From positions 124,001-188,000 of the forward strand of contig NZ_JACYFS010000007.1 of the NCBI RefSeq assembly GCF_014837145.1: a stretch of DNA of 64,000 bases. Reading direction: 5' to 3'. Made by a program: the position numbers and the translations under genes. Below, one piece after another: positions 24,675 to 34,308 of this stretch. Under the pieces are notes generated by a model that saw nothing but the letters and a program-made list of their open reading frames with translations, made no database searches and was not told the origin of the DNA. The DNA comes from Chryseobacterium caseinilyticum. Lineage in GTDB: Bacteria > Bacteroidota > Bacteroidia > Flavobacteriales > Weeksellaceae. Each line of letters begins with the position of its first letter. Position 1 is the first letter of the stretch.

Positions 24675-27600
24675 TCACCCCAAAACAATCCTCCCATCAA
24701 CCTCCTTCAGCAATCCTTTCCCAACCAAATCCTCCACACAAAATTTCACCACCGCATCAATCTGCGAACCCACTTTCGAAAAACCAAAGGTCTTACAAAC
24801 CGCGCGGATCAGTTCCTCTTTATTCAGACTCAAACTCGAATGCATCAGTTCCATCATGGCCACAGAAATTTCTTCAGGCGCAATCTCGTCGATCAGCCTT
24901 TTTTCTGTGGAATTATCTCTGTAAAAATCGAGATTTTGAGACTGTAAATTTTCGCTCCAGTAAAATTTCTGATAACTTTCTGTGGTTTGAATATTTGGAA
25001 TAGAAGCCAAGGTTTCCAGGAGATAGGTATTCAATTTTCCGCCGGCTCTCGAAGTGTTCCAAAGCTTGAGAATCTTTCTGAACAAAGCGTTTTGGCTGAT
25101 CGGCGATTCCGTATCAATGATGGTTTTAATCTGACTTAAAAGAACCGGTCTGTTTTCAAAATAATAAATCGATTCCGAGTTGGCATTGACTGCAGGACTT
25201 AAATCTGCTGCGACGTAAGGAATTATTTTCGTAGGCTTTTCTGCTTCCGAAACTTCGCTCAGATAGACTTTTTCAGAAGTTTTCAGTTCAATGATTTCTT
25301 CCTTTTTTTCTTTGACCTGTGTTTTGATTTTTTCCAGTTCAGCCTGAATTTTTCCAACGATTTTCTCTTTATTTTTAATCCAGTCCAGCGTCCAGATTCT
25401 GAAAACGTTCCAGCCCAAACCTTTCAGTACATTCGGTACGAGGAGTTCGCGGTCATTGGTGGTGTGGATGTTAAAATAATTCTCACTGTCCAGCAAAATC
25501 GCCAGAAGATATTCGCTTTCGTTTTCAGGATCGATGATTCCGATGTCGATTTTATATTCTGAAGTTCCGATGTTGGTTTTGATTTTCAAACCGTGCTCTT
25601 CAAGGGTTTTCGCAATAGAATTCACCATCAGTTTCTGCTGACTGACAGTTTGATTTGAATTTTGATACACTAAACCTTTTTCAGAAAAATTCAGGAAGTT
25701 TTTTAATCCCAAAACGCCTTCCGAACTCGTTCTGTTCATGTCGATCTGGTCGCCTTTTAACGAAGAGAAAACTTTCATTTCGTAACGGGCTCTTGTGACG
25801 GCAACATTCAACCGTCTCCAGCCACCATCACGATTAAGCGGACCAAAATTCATCGAGACTTTCCCGTCTTCATCGGGTCCGTAGCCAATCGAGAAGAGAA
25901 TAATATCTCTTTCGTCACCCTGTACATTTTCCAGGTTTTTAATGAAAATTGGTTCTTCAGAATTAATTGCAAATTCTTCCAGATGCGGATTTTCCTGAAA
26001 TAATTTCTGCAGCAAATCTTCAATCAGACTTTGCTGAGTCTGACTGAAAGTCACCACACCAATCGATTTTTTATTTTGATTTTCGAGATGAATTCTTATA
26101 TATTCAATAATCGCTTCCGCCTCATTTTTATTGGTTCGTGTTTTCCCTTTGTCGTAAAATCCGTTGATAAATTCAAACGTTACTTTTCGGTTTAAATCAT
26201 CCGGAGACGGGAAGGTGAGGAGTTTATTGTCATAAAAATGAGCATTCGAGAACGAAATCAAACTTTCATGCTTGCTTCGGTAATGACGCAACAGATAATT
26301 GGATGGAATTGAAAGTGCGAGACAGTCATCGAGAATACTTTCCAGATCTTCGAGCTCAAAATTTTCTTCATCCACTTTCTGGGAAGCAAAGAAACTCGTC
26401 GGTGGCATCTGTTTCGGGTCGCCCACAATAATCGCCTGCTTTGCCCTCGCCAAAGCACTTACCGCCTCCGAAGTCGGCAGCTGAGAAGCTTCATCGAAAA
26501 TTACCAGGTCAAAATGCTCTTCATTCACATCAAAATACTGCGCTACTGAAATCGGACTCATCAACATACACGGTTTGAGCCTCGGAATCAAAGTTGGAAT
26601 TTGGTCAAACAGTTTTCTGATGGATAAACCTCTACCTTTATTCCGGATTGCTTTCTGCAATATTCCGATTTCTGAGCTCTGAACGGCTTCCTGAGAAAAA
26701 TTCGGAATGCGGTCGCTGAGCTTCATCGTCAGCTGATTTTTCGTAAGTTCCGTAAATTCTTTGTGCAGATTTTTATACTGCTGAATCTGAGATTCGTAAA
26801 TATTGGCATCAAAACCGTTCAGAGTTCCCGAGCTGTAAATGGTTTTAATGAATAAATTCAGATGAATGATTTTTTCAAATTCGAGTTCCAAAGATTCTGT
26901 GTCGAGCCAGCCTTTTTCCAGAAAATCAATAAACCAAATGAGGTTCAAATCCTTCGCTTTCTCTTTTAAACCATTAAAATTAATCCAGTCTTCCAGCTGA
27001 TTGATATTTTGTACAATAGTCTGCAGATCGGCATCACCGGGAATTTCCGCTACATATTCCAAGAGATTATTTTCAGCATCGTGGAGCTCTTTCAGCTTTT
27101 CAACATTTTCAGAAATGTTCTGACTGTTATTCTGTTTTAAAGAAAAATCTTTCAGCCATTCCGGGAAATTTCTGATGGATATTTTTTGGGCTAAATCTTT
27201 CGCATTTTCAATGGTTTTTAAATCTTTTTCAATCGCCGAAATATCAAATGCGCTTCCATTAAAATAAAGATTCGTCACCGGTGAAAGTGCGTTGTAATGG
27301 AGATTTGAAAGTTGATTTTTAAGCTGCTGATAGTTTTCAAGCTTTTCAAAAAGTCCGTCAATCTGCACATCAGATTCTATTCCTGATTTCGCATAACCGT
27401 TTAATTGCTGCTTTACTTTCCTTTGTTTAAACCATTTTGGAATAAACCAGGTATGTTTCGCCTGATTCCAAATCAATTTTAATGAAGCAAAATCAATATT
27501 TAAGATGGAAGAAGTAAAATTGGAAGTGATTTGACTTTCAGTTTGTTGAAACTGCGTCTGTTGCGCCATCCAGTTTTTAAATAAATTCAGCTGACCTTCA

Positions 27601-30368
27601 TTAAAAACCAGATCAATCAACCCCGATTTTACCGGATTGTCTTTTAAAAATTCAAGAATTTCCACACTGTCCGCATTGGAAACTTCTTCGAGCTGAAACT
27701 GTTTTTTAATCTGCTCCGCCGAATTTTTCTTTTCATTAAACTGAGAAATTGCCGACAGAATCAGGTTTTTATTTTCAAACTGATGGCTCGATGTTTTGAT
27801 CGGTCGCAAAGCATGAAGCGAAGGCTGCCCAACCTTTTGCACAATCGAAGCAAACGGAATTAACCAGTCTTTCCACTGATTCCAGTTGAAAACATCGGCA
27901 CTTTCCAGAGGAAAATTGATGTGAAAACGTTCGTCTGCTTTTACGTGATTGGTTTCCAGAAAGGCAATCGTATCAAATAAACTCCAGCCAATCGGGAATT
28001 TCTGATGCAGATCATTCACGTATTTTCCGAGTTCTTTTCTGCGCTCGTCGAGACGTTTTGCCTCCTCATGATAATCGGCGTTGATTTTATATTTCGGAAC
28101 TTCCAGCGTTCTTTCAAACTGTTTCAGAACATCCGATTTCTTCGATTTGTTGGAATGCAGTTCGAGACAGAATGCGCCCAGACCAATATTTTCCAGACGG
28201 TTGTGAACCACATCCAGAGCGGCTTTTTTGGCAGCCACGAAAAGCACTTTTTTATCATTCGACAGAGCATCGGCGATGATGTTGGTAATCGTTTGTGATT
28301 TTCCGGTTCCGGGAGGCCCATGGAGGATAAAACTTTTGTTGAGGTTGGCATTTTTTACAGCATTCAGCTGAGAGTTATCGGTCGAAATGGGCAAAACCAA
28401 TTCAGAAGCGGAGATGTTTTCAAGACTTTCAACATCATTTTCCACGCTTTCCAAAGTTCCGGTCAGGCGGCCGTCGATCAGACTTTTTACAATCGAAGAT
28501 TTCTGAATTTCTTCTGAATATTTTGAAATATCCTGCCAAAGAATCAGTTTGTTAAAAGAAAAAATACCCAAAACCAACTGCTCCAGAACATCCCAGCCTT
28601 CAAGATTGAGAACGGCATTTCGGATAATCGCCAAAACTTTCGGAACATCAACTCCCGATTCGTCGATCGGAAGATTTTCGAGACTGTTGATGTTGAGTTT
28701 GAATTCCTGCTTCAAATATTCGAGCAACGTAATGTTGATCATGGTTTCCTCTTCACGGCTTCGGAGCGTAAATTTAGAATTTACTGATTTCCGCGACAGT
28801 TCGACGGGAATTAATAAAATAGGAGCGAGCCTCGAGATATCTTTATTTTTCGGTTCAAACCATTTCAACAAACCAATGCCCAGATACAGTGTACTTTTTC
28901 CGTTTTCTTCTTCGGCAAGTTTTGCGCTTCGGTAAAGGTTGGTGAGAATATTGTCGAGGTCATCCTGATGATAATATGTTAAAAGTCGGTTGTATTTAAA
29001 CTCATCTTCCGCCAGTTTGAAAAGCGGCTGCGACAGATGTAAAGGTTCGCCATACAGACTATATTTTCTGAGCATAGCCTGATTGTTGTCGGGATGAATG
29101 GTGAATGATTTTCCGTCGGCAAGGCTGTCTTCGAGCACATTAATTTTCGTGTCAATCAGCTGAAGCATGCTTTTGGTAAAGCGCAGATTCAGAAGATTAT
29201 TTCTGAGCGAGAGATCGAGCAGTTTTCTTTCCCAGACTTTCTGTTTGGTTAAATTTGAAAAATCGGTCAGTTCAAGATCGTCGTACTGCGTTCCCAAATT
29301 AAAATCCTGATCGAGCTCAGTTGAATGTGGAATTGAACTGAAATCCTGACTCTGAATTGTTTCATTTTTAAGAAGTGGGAGCGGAGAGATTCCTGCTGAT
29401 CTTGCGTTTTTAATATCCAGTGACAACAGAAATCTCGATGAATCCATCAGCTGGGTTTCTGCAGAATTCATGGCATCTTTGAATGAAATTTGGGTTCCTC
29501 TGCATAGGCTGGTCGATTCAATTAAAGCAATTTCTTTAATTCCCGAAGCAATTCTTTTGGAAATCGCCTTCTGATCTAGATTGATCATCCCGTCAAACCG
29601 CTGATCATCCAACCAGACTCCGACAAATGCGTGGCCTTCTGTTACAACAATTATCGGATTTAAATCGATGGCTTCCAGACATGCCGCAAAAAGCAGGGAA
29701 ATATCAATGCAGTTCCCGAATTTTGTTTCTAAAACAGTGTCCACAAGCCTGATCCTTTGTCCGTTCTTTTCAAAACTTGGAGGCATTGAGCTGTAAATCA
29801 AATCCAGGTTCTGAATAGATTTATAAATCGCCGAAACCATTTGTAAAACTCTTTCCTTACTTTTCTGCTGATAGCCCTCAAATGATGGTGTGAGTTTATT
29901 TCTTGCTAAAATATCGATGGCATCGGCTTTCAGTTTGTACAGTGAAGTATTGTTGGAAAGAACGTAAGACGCCAAAAGTTGCGGATACGACTGCAGTCCA
30001 CCGAAATAATCCATCGGCAAAACTTCTATGCTGAAACTCTTTTCAAAAATAGATTCACCGTCTTTAAAAACCTGAATTTTAATCTGATCTAAATCTTTTT
30101 CCGTCAGCCTCTTCAGCAAAGAATTATCAAAGACAAAATTGAAAAGGGAGATTTTGTACAGTGCATTCGCCTTAATTTTGTCAATGTAAATATTGTATTT
30201 TTCAAACAAGCCTAATGAAGAACTGATCTGAAGATTCAGATTTTCAAGATCTTCAGTCACTTCTCTGAAAGCAATGCTCTGTAGAAAAGGATATTGGTTG
30301 AGGCAAAAAGTATAGTTAAAATAAGAGCTGTGCTGTATCTGTAAGTCAAACGGAATAATCTGATTCAT
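24675..30368 (-). CDS. Large DUF4011/SF1 helicase/nuclease/DUF3320 protein with transglutaminase-like domain
   Basis: This 1897-residue cytoplasmic protein has several modules. Residues ~200-270 are transglutaminase-like with GNCIDIS and GHAFVGVW (Cys and His of a papain-like site). A DUF4011-type region spans ~375-660. An SF1 helicase follows: Walker A HGPPGTGKSQT near 685-695, a long coiled-coil insertion ~740-1190, Walker B VIFDEASQLP near 1285, GDPKQMPPTSFF, then QGDERDIILFSIGYG and NVAVTRAR (motifs V and VI). Near 1600-1660 lies a restriction-endonuclease-like fold (YKIDIGIIDPEN, AILLDSE, VLKGLGWNVFRIW). A DUF3320 domain ends the chain. The architecture resembles DUF4011-helicase-nuclease proteins reported as single-gene phage defence. 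No partner gene is evident. Confidence 0.85.
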   Translation of the reverse strand: MNQIIPFDLQIQHSSYFNYTFCLNQYPFLQSIAFREVTEDLENLNLQISSSLGLFEKYNIYIDKIKANALYKISLFNFVFDNSLLKRLTEKDLDQIKIQVFKDGESIFEKSFSIEVLPMDYFGGLQSYPQLLASYVLSNNTSLYKLKADAIDILARNKLTPSFEGYQQKSKERVLQMVSAIYKSIQNLDLIYSSMPPSFEKNGQRIRLVDTVLETKFGNCIDISLLFAACLEAIDLNPIIVVTEGHAFVGVWLDDQRFDGMINLDQKAISKRIASGIKEIALIESTSLCRGTQISFKDAMNSAETQLMDSSRFLLSLDIKNARSAGISPLPLLKNETIQSQDFSSIPHSTELDQDFNLGTQYDDLELTDFSNLTKQKVWERKLLDLSLRNNLLNLRFTKSMLQLIDTKINVLEDSLADGKSFTIHPDNNQAMLRKYSLYGEPLHLSQPLFKLAEDEFKYNRLLTYYHQDDLDNILTNLYRSAKLAEEENGKSTLYLGIGLLKWFEPKNKDISRLAPILLIPVELSRKSVNSKFTLRSREEETMINITLLEYLKQEFKLNINSLENLPIDESGVDVPKVLAIIRNAVLNLEGWDVLEQLVLGIFSFNKLILWQDISKYSEEIQKSSIVKSLIDGRLTGTLESVENDVESLENISASELVLPISTDNSQLNAVKNANLNKSFILHGPPGTGKSQTITNIIADALSNDKKVLFVAAKKAALDVVHNRLENIGLGAFCLELHSNKSKKSDVLKQFERTLEVPKYKINADYHEEAKRLDERRKELGKYVNDLHQKFPIGWSLFDTIAFLETNHVKADERFHINFPLESADVFNWNQWKDWLIPFASIVQKVGQPSLHALRPIKTSSHQFENKNLILSAISQFNEKKNSAEQIKKQFQLEEVSNADSVEILEFLKDNPVKSGLIDLVFNEGQLNLFKNWMAQQTQFQQTESQITSNFTSSILNIDFASLKLIWNQAKHTWFIPKWFKQRKVKQQLNGYAKSGIESDVQIDGLFEKLENYQQLKNQLSNLHYNALSPVTNLYFNGSAFDISAIEKDLKTIENAKDLAQKISIRNFPEWLKDFSLKQNNSQNISENVEKLKELHDAENNLLEYVAEIPGDADLQTIVQNINQLEDWINFNGLKEKAKDLNLIWFIDFLEKGWLDTESLELEFEKIIHLNLFIKTIYSSGTLNGFDANIYESQIQQYKNLHKEFTELTKNQLTMKLSDRIPNFSQEAVQSSEIGILQKAIRNKGRGLSIRKLFDQIPTLIPRLKPCMLMSPISVAQYFDVNEEHFDLVIFDEASQLPTSEAVSALARAKQAIIVGDPKQMPPTSFFASQKVDEENFELEDLESILDDCLALSIPSNYLLRHYRSKHESLISFSNAHFYDNKLLTFPSPDDLNRKVTFEFINGFYDKGKTRTNKNEAEAIIEYIRIHLENQNKKSIGVVTFSQTQQSLIEDLLQKLFQENPHLEEFAINSEEPIFIKNLENVQGDERDIILFSIGYGPDEDGKVSMNFGPLNRDGGWRRLNVAVTRARYEMKVFSSLKGDQIDMNRTSSEGVLGLKNFLNFSEKGLVYQNSNQTVSQQKLMVNSIAKTLEEHGLKIKTNIGTSEYKIDIGIIDPENESEYLLAILLDSENYFNIHTTNDRELLVPNVLKGLGWNVFRIWTLDWIKNKEKIVGKIQAELEKIKTQVKEKKEEIIELKTSEKVYLSEVSEAEKPTKIIPYVAADLSPAVNANSESIYYFENRPVLLSQIKTIIDTESPISQNALFRKILKLWNTSRAGGKLNTYLLETLASIPNIQTTESYQKFYWSENLQSQNLDFYRDNSTEKRLIDEIAPEEISVAMMELMHSSLSLNKEELIRAVCKTFGFSKVGSQIDAVVKFCVEDLVGKGLLKEVDGRIVLG

Positions 30369-30481
30369 AAATGTATTTTGTGATCACTCTCCTTTTCGGG
30401 AGATAATGCAATTTAGAAATAAAACAGATATTGACAAAATGGATTTCCGGATGATATTGAATACAGTATTTGCAAATTTAC

Positions 30482-31093
30482 TTAAGATTCTATAATCAAA
30501 ATTAAATTAATCTTTCCGTCCGTCGTTTGATGAACTTCAATTCCGCTTAAATCTAAATCTGCTAAATCATGTCCCCAAATTCCATATTTTCCGTTGGTTT
30601 CATTTCGGTTGATTAAATCTGTTCTTTTTTCAAGAGGAATAGTTTTGATTTTTGCTGTTGTTTCTTCCTCAGCGTAAATTTTATGGTAATTATTACTGAT
30701 TTCTAGAATTAAATCTTTTCGCGTAAAACCATTCGGGTTTGACAGTTCAATTTTTGCTGGTTTTTTTAATGGATAATCAATAAGTAAATTAATCTTATTT
30801 TCTTTAATAACAATTTCATTAGGATTAATCAGCTGACTGATTTCATCCTGAGGATTTTCGACACTGATCCAAGGTATTATGCCTTCGGGCCAATCTGCTT
30901 TTTGCTCATCGGTTGCAGAAAGTTCAAAGTTGATTTCAGATATCAATTCTCCCGCTGCTTTATAAATTTTATCCAGGTGTGCAGCTTCGTTTTTTTGTAT
31001 TTCTGTAATATATTTTTCACTATTTGATTTTTGGCCTTTGCAACTTGACATTGCCAGCATCAGACAGAAAATGGTCATTTGATAATTCTTCAT
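30482..31093 (-). CDS. Hypothetical lipoprotein
   Basis: The start at 31093 is chosen over an upstream in-frame ATG at 31126 because it gives a lipoprotein signal directly (MKNYQMTIFCLMLAMSSC). The mature part has ~185 residues: a helical stretch, an acidic WPEGIIPWISVENPQDE segment, a strand-rich domain with NEIVIKENKINLLIDYP, and a C-terminal YGIWGHDLADLDLSGIEV motif. The last motif recurs in my memory of unannotated Bacteroidota proteins, but I cannot name a family. It is a single-gene unit upstream of the large helicase gene. Confidence 0.72.
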   Translation of the reverse strand: MKNYQMTIFCLMLAMSSCKGQKSNSEKYITEIQKNEAAHLDKIYKAAGELISEINFELSATDEQKADWPEGIIPWISVENPQDEISQLINPNEIVIKENKINLLIDYPLKKPAKIELSNPNGFTRKDLILEISNNYHKIYAEEETTAKIKTIPLEKRTDLINRNETNGKYGIWGHDLADLDLSGIEVHQTTDGKINLILIIES

Positions 31094-31149
31094 TTGTGAA
31101 ATCTTAAAGTATTTTTCTTCTCTCAAATATACAAACTTTCCCTGATCTT

Positions 31150-31905
31150 CTATTTTCTCTTTTTCCCATTAAAAACCACATCCAGCGCCAGATAACTCAC
31201 GTCATACGGGTGATTTCCTCCCACCAGGTTATTCATATAACCAATATCAAAAGTCACAGCGGAATTTTTTGGGGTGACGGAGTAGTAAGCGAGAAAACGG
31301 CTTTCATGGTATTTCAAATCGCTCCATTCTTTTGACACAAAATCTTTTTCGGTGGAAAATAACTGCTCGGAACTGATAATTACTTTTTTGGTGGCATCTT
31401 CATTCAGGTCAACACTCAATTGCAGCCGCAACCGGCTTCTTAAAGCAAAAGTTTCAGCATCTTCCAGACTTTTCGGGGCGAAAAATTTCCTGAATTCCTG
31501 CCTGAAAGTGGGTGTTATTTTAAATTTTGAACCTTTAAAAGCATAAGACAGTCTTCCATACAGCCTTACTTCCTGCTGGTCAACCGTTTGATTCGTTGCA
31601 GCCATTTTTTCTTTCTGATCCCTCAGACTTAATGCGAATGAATACTTCCAGTTGCTTTTAAATGTTCTGTAAAACTCCTGATTAAGAACCCAAATTGAAG
31701 ATTTTTGCACAGGATTAAGCAACGTTTCACCCGTTCTTCCCATTGCGACGTAGCTCATGGATTCCCATTCTTTATTGATTTTTTTCTTTATTCCCAAAGC
31801 AAACCAGCCCGCCGATTTTGCATGTCCTAATCCCGGCGGACTGATTTGTGCAGAAATATGCAAGACAATGCCTATTAAAGCACTGAGAACTAAAAATTTC
31901 TTCAT
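31150..31905 (-). CDS. DUF2490 outer membrane protein
   Basis: This ~251-residue exported beta-barrel-like protein belongs to DUF2490. The start at 31905 (MKKFLVLSALIGIVLHISAQ) is preferred over 31947 since it gives a normal signal peptide and removes most of the overlap with the gene upstream. The mature chain shows amphipathic strands (WFALGIKKKINKEWESMSYVAMG, WKYSFALSLRDQKEK, RLYGRLSYAFKG, RFLAYYSVTP) typical of a 10-12-stranded barrel. Function is unknown. The start lies 2 bases after the stop of the PepSY-like gene, so the two are co-transcribed. Confidence 0.85.
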   Translation of the reverse strand: MKKFLVLSALIGIVLHISAQISPPGLGHAKSAGWFALGIKKKINKEWESMSYVAMGRTGETLLNPVQKSSIWVLNQEFYRTFKSNWKYSFALSLRDQKEKMAATNQTVDQQEVRLYGRLSYAFKGSKFKITPTFRQEFRKFFAPKSLEDAETFALRSRLRLQLSVDLNEDATKKVIISSEQLFSTEKDFVSKEWSDLKYHESRFLAYYSVTPKNSAVTFDIGYMNNLVGGNHPYDVSYLALDVVFNGKKRK

Positions 31906-31906
31906 T

Positions 31907-32353
31907 TTAATCTGCTCTCTTCTCCAAAATTCTTCCCTGCGCGTCAAAAACCACTTTCCATTCCTGAGATATATTTTTCAGTTCGACATGGTAAATTACT
32001 TTTCTGCCTTCCGTAATTTTCTTCAGATCATCGGTTCTGTAGCCTGCAAAAGATTTGTTGATAGAGGCCAATACAGCTTTCGGAAGATTACCTTTAGAAA
32101 TTTCTTCCTCGTGTCTCACCAGTTTTCCGTCTCTTGAATACAGAACTTTGTGGTCGTCGCCTAAAAATCCTGTTTCAAATTCCACTTCATATAGATTTCT
32201 TTTAATTTCCCAGTCGGTATCTGCGGCTTTTGGAAAACTCTTCTGAAAGTTGTTGAGAATCACGGAAGGAACTTCATTCTGATGAATATCCTGCGCTGAA
32301 ATGTGGGTTAAACTTAAACCAAAAATGCTGATGGCTGCAATTAAATTTTTCAT
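31907..32353 (-). CDS. PepSY-like domain protein
   Basis: This 148-residue secreted protein has a signal peptide ending HISAQ and a tandem PepSY-like (DUF2874) fold. Its two repeats are VPSVILNNFQKSFPKAADTDWEI...YEVEFETG and PKAVLASINKSFAGYRTDDLKKITEG..IYHVELK. Such proteins sit in the periplasm and may inhibit or bind peptides or ligands; the role is unknown. It is the first gene of a two-gene unit with the DUF2490 protein. The gap upstream holds a palindromic repeat. Confidence 0.9.
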   Translation of the reverse strand: MKNLIAAISIFGLSLTHISAQDIHQNEVPSVILNNFQKSFPKAADTDWEIKRNLYEVEFETGFLGDDHKVLYSRDGKLVRHEEEISKGNLPKAVLASINKSFAGYRTDDLKKITEGRKVIYHVELKNISQEWKVVFDAQGRILEKRAD

Positions 32354-32422
32354 AACGTAAATTTTTTATAATGCTAATTTCCGACACGATTCTGGAAACA
32401 ATTGGGAATATTTTTTAATTTT

Positions 32423-32462
32423 TTAAACCATTAAGATTTGTTAAGGACTTAAGATGGTTTAA
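32423..32462. repeat. Palindrome TTAAACCATTAAG...TGGTTTAA
   Basis: Imperfect inverted repeat (TTAAACCATTAAGATTTG against CTTAAGATGGTTTAA). A much larger relative with the same ACCATTAAG core lies at 58154-58288. The rest of the 299-base gap (32354-32652) is AT-rich with only the cupin promoter visible. Confidence 0.5.
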
Positions 32463-32619
32463 GGGAAATAAATTTCTTAAGATTATATTTTTATTTTCTC
32501 TCACAGATTAAATGTTTTTGAATGTTTCTTCTGAGTAAAATCTGAGTGTGTTTTTGAAATACTTTAAAGTTTTTAGATCCGAAAACTGCTGAAAGCGGAA
32601 AATTCAGAACAGAATTGAA

Positions 32620-32627
32620 TATCTTTG
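32620..32627 (+). promoter_or_regulatory. -7 promoter element for the secreted cupin gene
   Basis: TATCTTTG matches TAnnTTTG, 25 bases before the start codon at 32653. Confidence 0.5.
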
Positions 32628-32652
32628 AAAAGATTGTTTTAATAATTTAAAA

Positions 32653-33090
32653 ATGAAAATATTTTCACCACTCATCGCGGCCGTCTTCATCATGCTGTTT
32701 CAGCAAAAAATGTATGCTCAGAAAGTTGAAACAGCAAAAGTGCCTGGTAATTACACCATCGAAAATTGCGTCAACGAATTTGATTTAGCTCAGGCAAAAA
32801 AAACAAATTCCGGTTATCAGTATTGGTTCGCCGACAAAAAGTTTACTGAAGAAAACACCTTAAAGATGAGTATTGTAGAACCCGGAAAATCTACGCACGC
32901 TCCACATCGCCATCCTGAGGAAGAATTTTTTTATATTCTTGAAGGAAAAGCTTCTTTTTATCTCAACGGAAAAACCGTGGAAGTCGGCCCGAATACCAGT
33001 TTGTACTGTCCGCCCAACTCAGATCACGGAATCAGCAATGCTGGAGATAAAGATTTGAAATATCTGGTGATTAAAAAGGATTTGCGTTAG
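32653..33090 (+). CDS. Secreted cupin domain protein
   Basis: This 145-residue protein has a signal peptide ending KMYAQ and one cupin domain. Motif 1 is THAPHRHPEEEFFYILEGKASF (two His and a Glu as metal ligands) and motif 2 is PNTSLYCPPNSDHGISN (third His). The strand pattern suggests a metal-bound small beta barrel acting in the periplasm. The substrate is not inferable. It is a single-gene unit with its own promoter box. It is unrelated in position and sequence to the KdgF-like cupin of the pectin locus. Confidence 0.88.
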   Translation: MKIFSPLIAAVFIMLFQQKMYAQKVETAKVPGNYTIENCVNEFDLAQAKKTNSGYQYWFADKKFTEENTLKMSIVEPGKSTHAPHRHPEEEFFYILEGKASFYLNGKTVEVGPNTSLYCPPNSDHGISNAGDKDLKYLVIKKDLR

Positions 33091-33436
33091 TCGTAAACCT
33101 TATCGTTTAAAAAAAAATCTCACGCAAATGAAACAGATTGAGCCGAATAATTAAAAATCTGCAACATCAGCAAAATCTTCGGGAATCCTAAAAAATTAAC
33201 GATGATCCGCAAATTTTCATCGTTAGAAAAACCTTGTATTTCTTATTTAAGTCAACGCCTTTGTGTAACTTAAAAACGATAATTATTATAATTCTTTGTT
33301 TGGCTTTGCGTTAAATTAAATTTTATAAAAAATTGCAGATGTTCAAAAAAATTAATCAAAGATAAATTCCTGCTTCAGAAAGTTTGAGAAATTCAACAGA
33401 TTGCGGTGTCAATAACAATAAAAATTACAACGTTAA
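33091..33436. repeat. Gap with a dispersed repeat copy and a small hairpin
   Basis: The 346-base gap has no credible gene. It contains a decayed CTCACGCAAAT sequence at 33119, a perfect hairpin AACGATGA/TCATCGTT (33198-33224), and at about 33231-33325 a ~95-base dispersed repeat. The repeat's inverted copy lies at 48481-48575 and shares an exact 27-base block and an exact 19-base block. Confidence 0.6.
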
Positions 33437-34246
33437 TCAAGGCTCATACACCAGTCTGAAAAACGAAGACACATTTTCTTTATCGTGCGAAACAGGAATT
33501 CCCGTTACGAATCCTACCGCAAAATGAGAATCCAGTTTGATTTTGATTTGTGGACGGAGCGTGACAAACATTTTTCCGTGGGTGATTTCTTTATTCACTT
33601 CCATCCCGATGAAATGACCGGAGTTGGGTAGCGAATACATCACGGAAGTATTAATCTGCCAGTCGACCGGAGTTGCTTTTTCGCCCAGTTCGTGCTGAAT
33701 CATCGGATAGGTGTAAACCAAAGTGTGAATATTGGAACCCCATTTTTTCGCTGCCACAAAAAACGGACTGTACACCAAGCCGGTAATGAATTTTCCTCTG
33801 CCGTAATTTTTAAAATCTGTGAACTCCAGAACCTGCGTGTAGCCCAAAGCCATCGAAGTCTGAGATTTTTCCGAAACAAAAAACGTGTACTGCGCAGAAA
33901 GCCTGATTCCGTCTAATCGGTTTCCCGGAATCTGTTCTTTGGTAGAATTGTTTTTCGGAGTGAAAAAAGAAAAATCTGTTTCCACCTCCAGACCTAATCT
34001 GTTGATCGGCGCAAATTCGTATTCGGCTAAATAACCATTTTCTCTGTAATCAGTTCCGCTTGAAAAATCTGCACCCAGATTAAATTCCTTTTCGCCTTTT
34101 CTGGCTCCGAGATCCCGCACCAAATCCTGAAAAATAGGTTCTGCATGAGAAACTTTTACAGGTTTAGACTGTGTTTGTGCAAATGCTGAAAAGCATCCTA
34201 AAATACTTAAAATTCCTGTGAGTATAATTCGTTCCGTAGTTTTCAT
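33437..34246 (-). CDS. Hypothetical outer membrane beta-barrel protein
   Basis: The start at 34246 (MKTTERIILTGILSILGCFSAFAQ) is preferred over 34264 because it begins the signal peptide directly. The mature ~245 residues begin with a conserved-looking HAEPIFQDLVRDLGARKGEKE segment. After it come alternating amphipathic strands (EFNLGADFSSGTDYRENGYLAEYEF, RLGLEVETDFSFF, GIRLSAQYTFFV, FITGLVYSPFFVA) ending in SSFFRLVYEP. This points to a transporter-like barrel. The HAEPI segment is familiar from unannotated Chryseobacterium proteins, but I know no function. It is a single-gene unit convergent with the cupin gene. Confidence 0.75.
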   Translation of the reverse strand: MKTTERIILTGILSILGCFSAFAQTQSKPVKVSHAEPIFQDLVRDLGARKGEKEFNLGADFSSGTDYRENGYLAEYEFAPINRLGLEVETDFSFFTPKNNSTKEQIPGNRLDGIRLSAQYTFFVSEKSQTSMALGYTQVLEFTDFKNYGRGKFITGLVYSPFFVAAKKWGSNIHTLVYTYPMIQHELGEKATPVDWQINTSVMYSLPNSGHFIGMEVNKEITHGKMFVTLRPQIKIKLDSHFAVGFVTGIPVSHDKENVSSFFRLVYEP

Positions 34247-34308
34247 ACTGCAAATCAACAGCACGAATCGGGAAAAATTTGGGAAGAAATCTGGAAAGAA
34301 CTGGGAAT

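Noticed and set aside
24662..25003. 113-codon plus-strand reading frame opposite the end of the large helicase gene
   Set aside because: Shadow of the DUF3320 coding region; proline/serine-rich composition and no signal of its own.
24675..30368. Integrated phage or genomic island around the large helicase gene
   Set aside because: No integrase, attachment repeats, phage genes or tRNA next to it; neighbours are ordinary envelope genes.
32653..33090. Secreted cupin as part of the pectin pathway
   Set aside because: It has an export signal, lies 8 kb outside the locus, and its motifs differ from the KdgF-like cupin.
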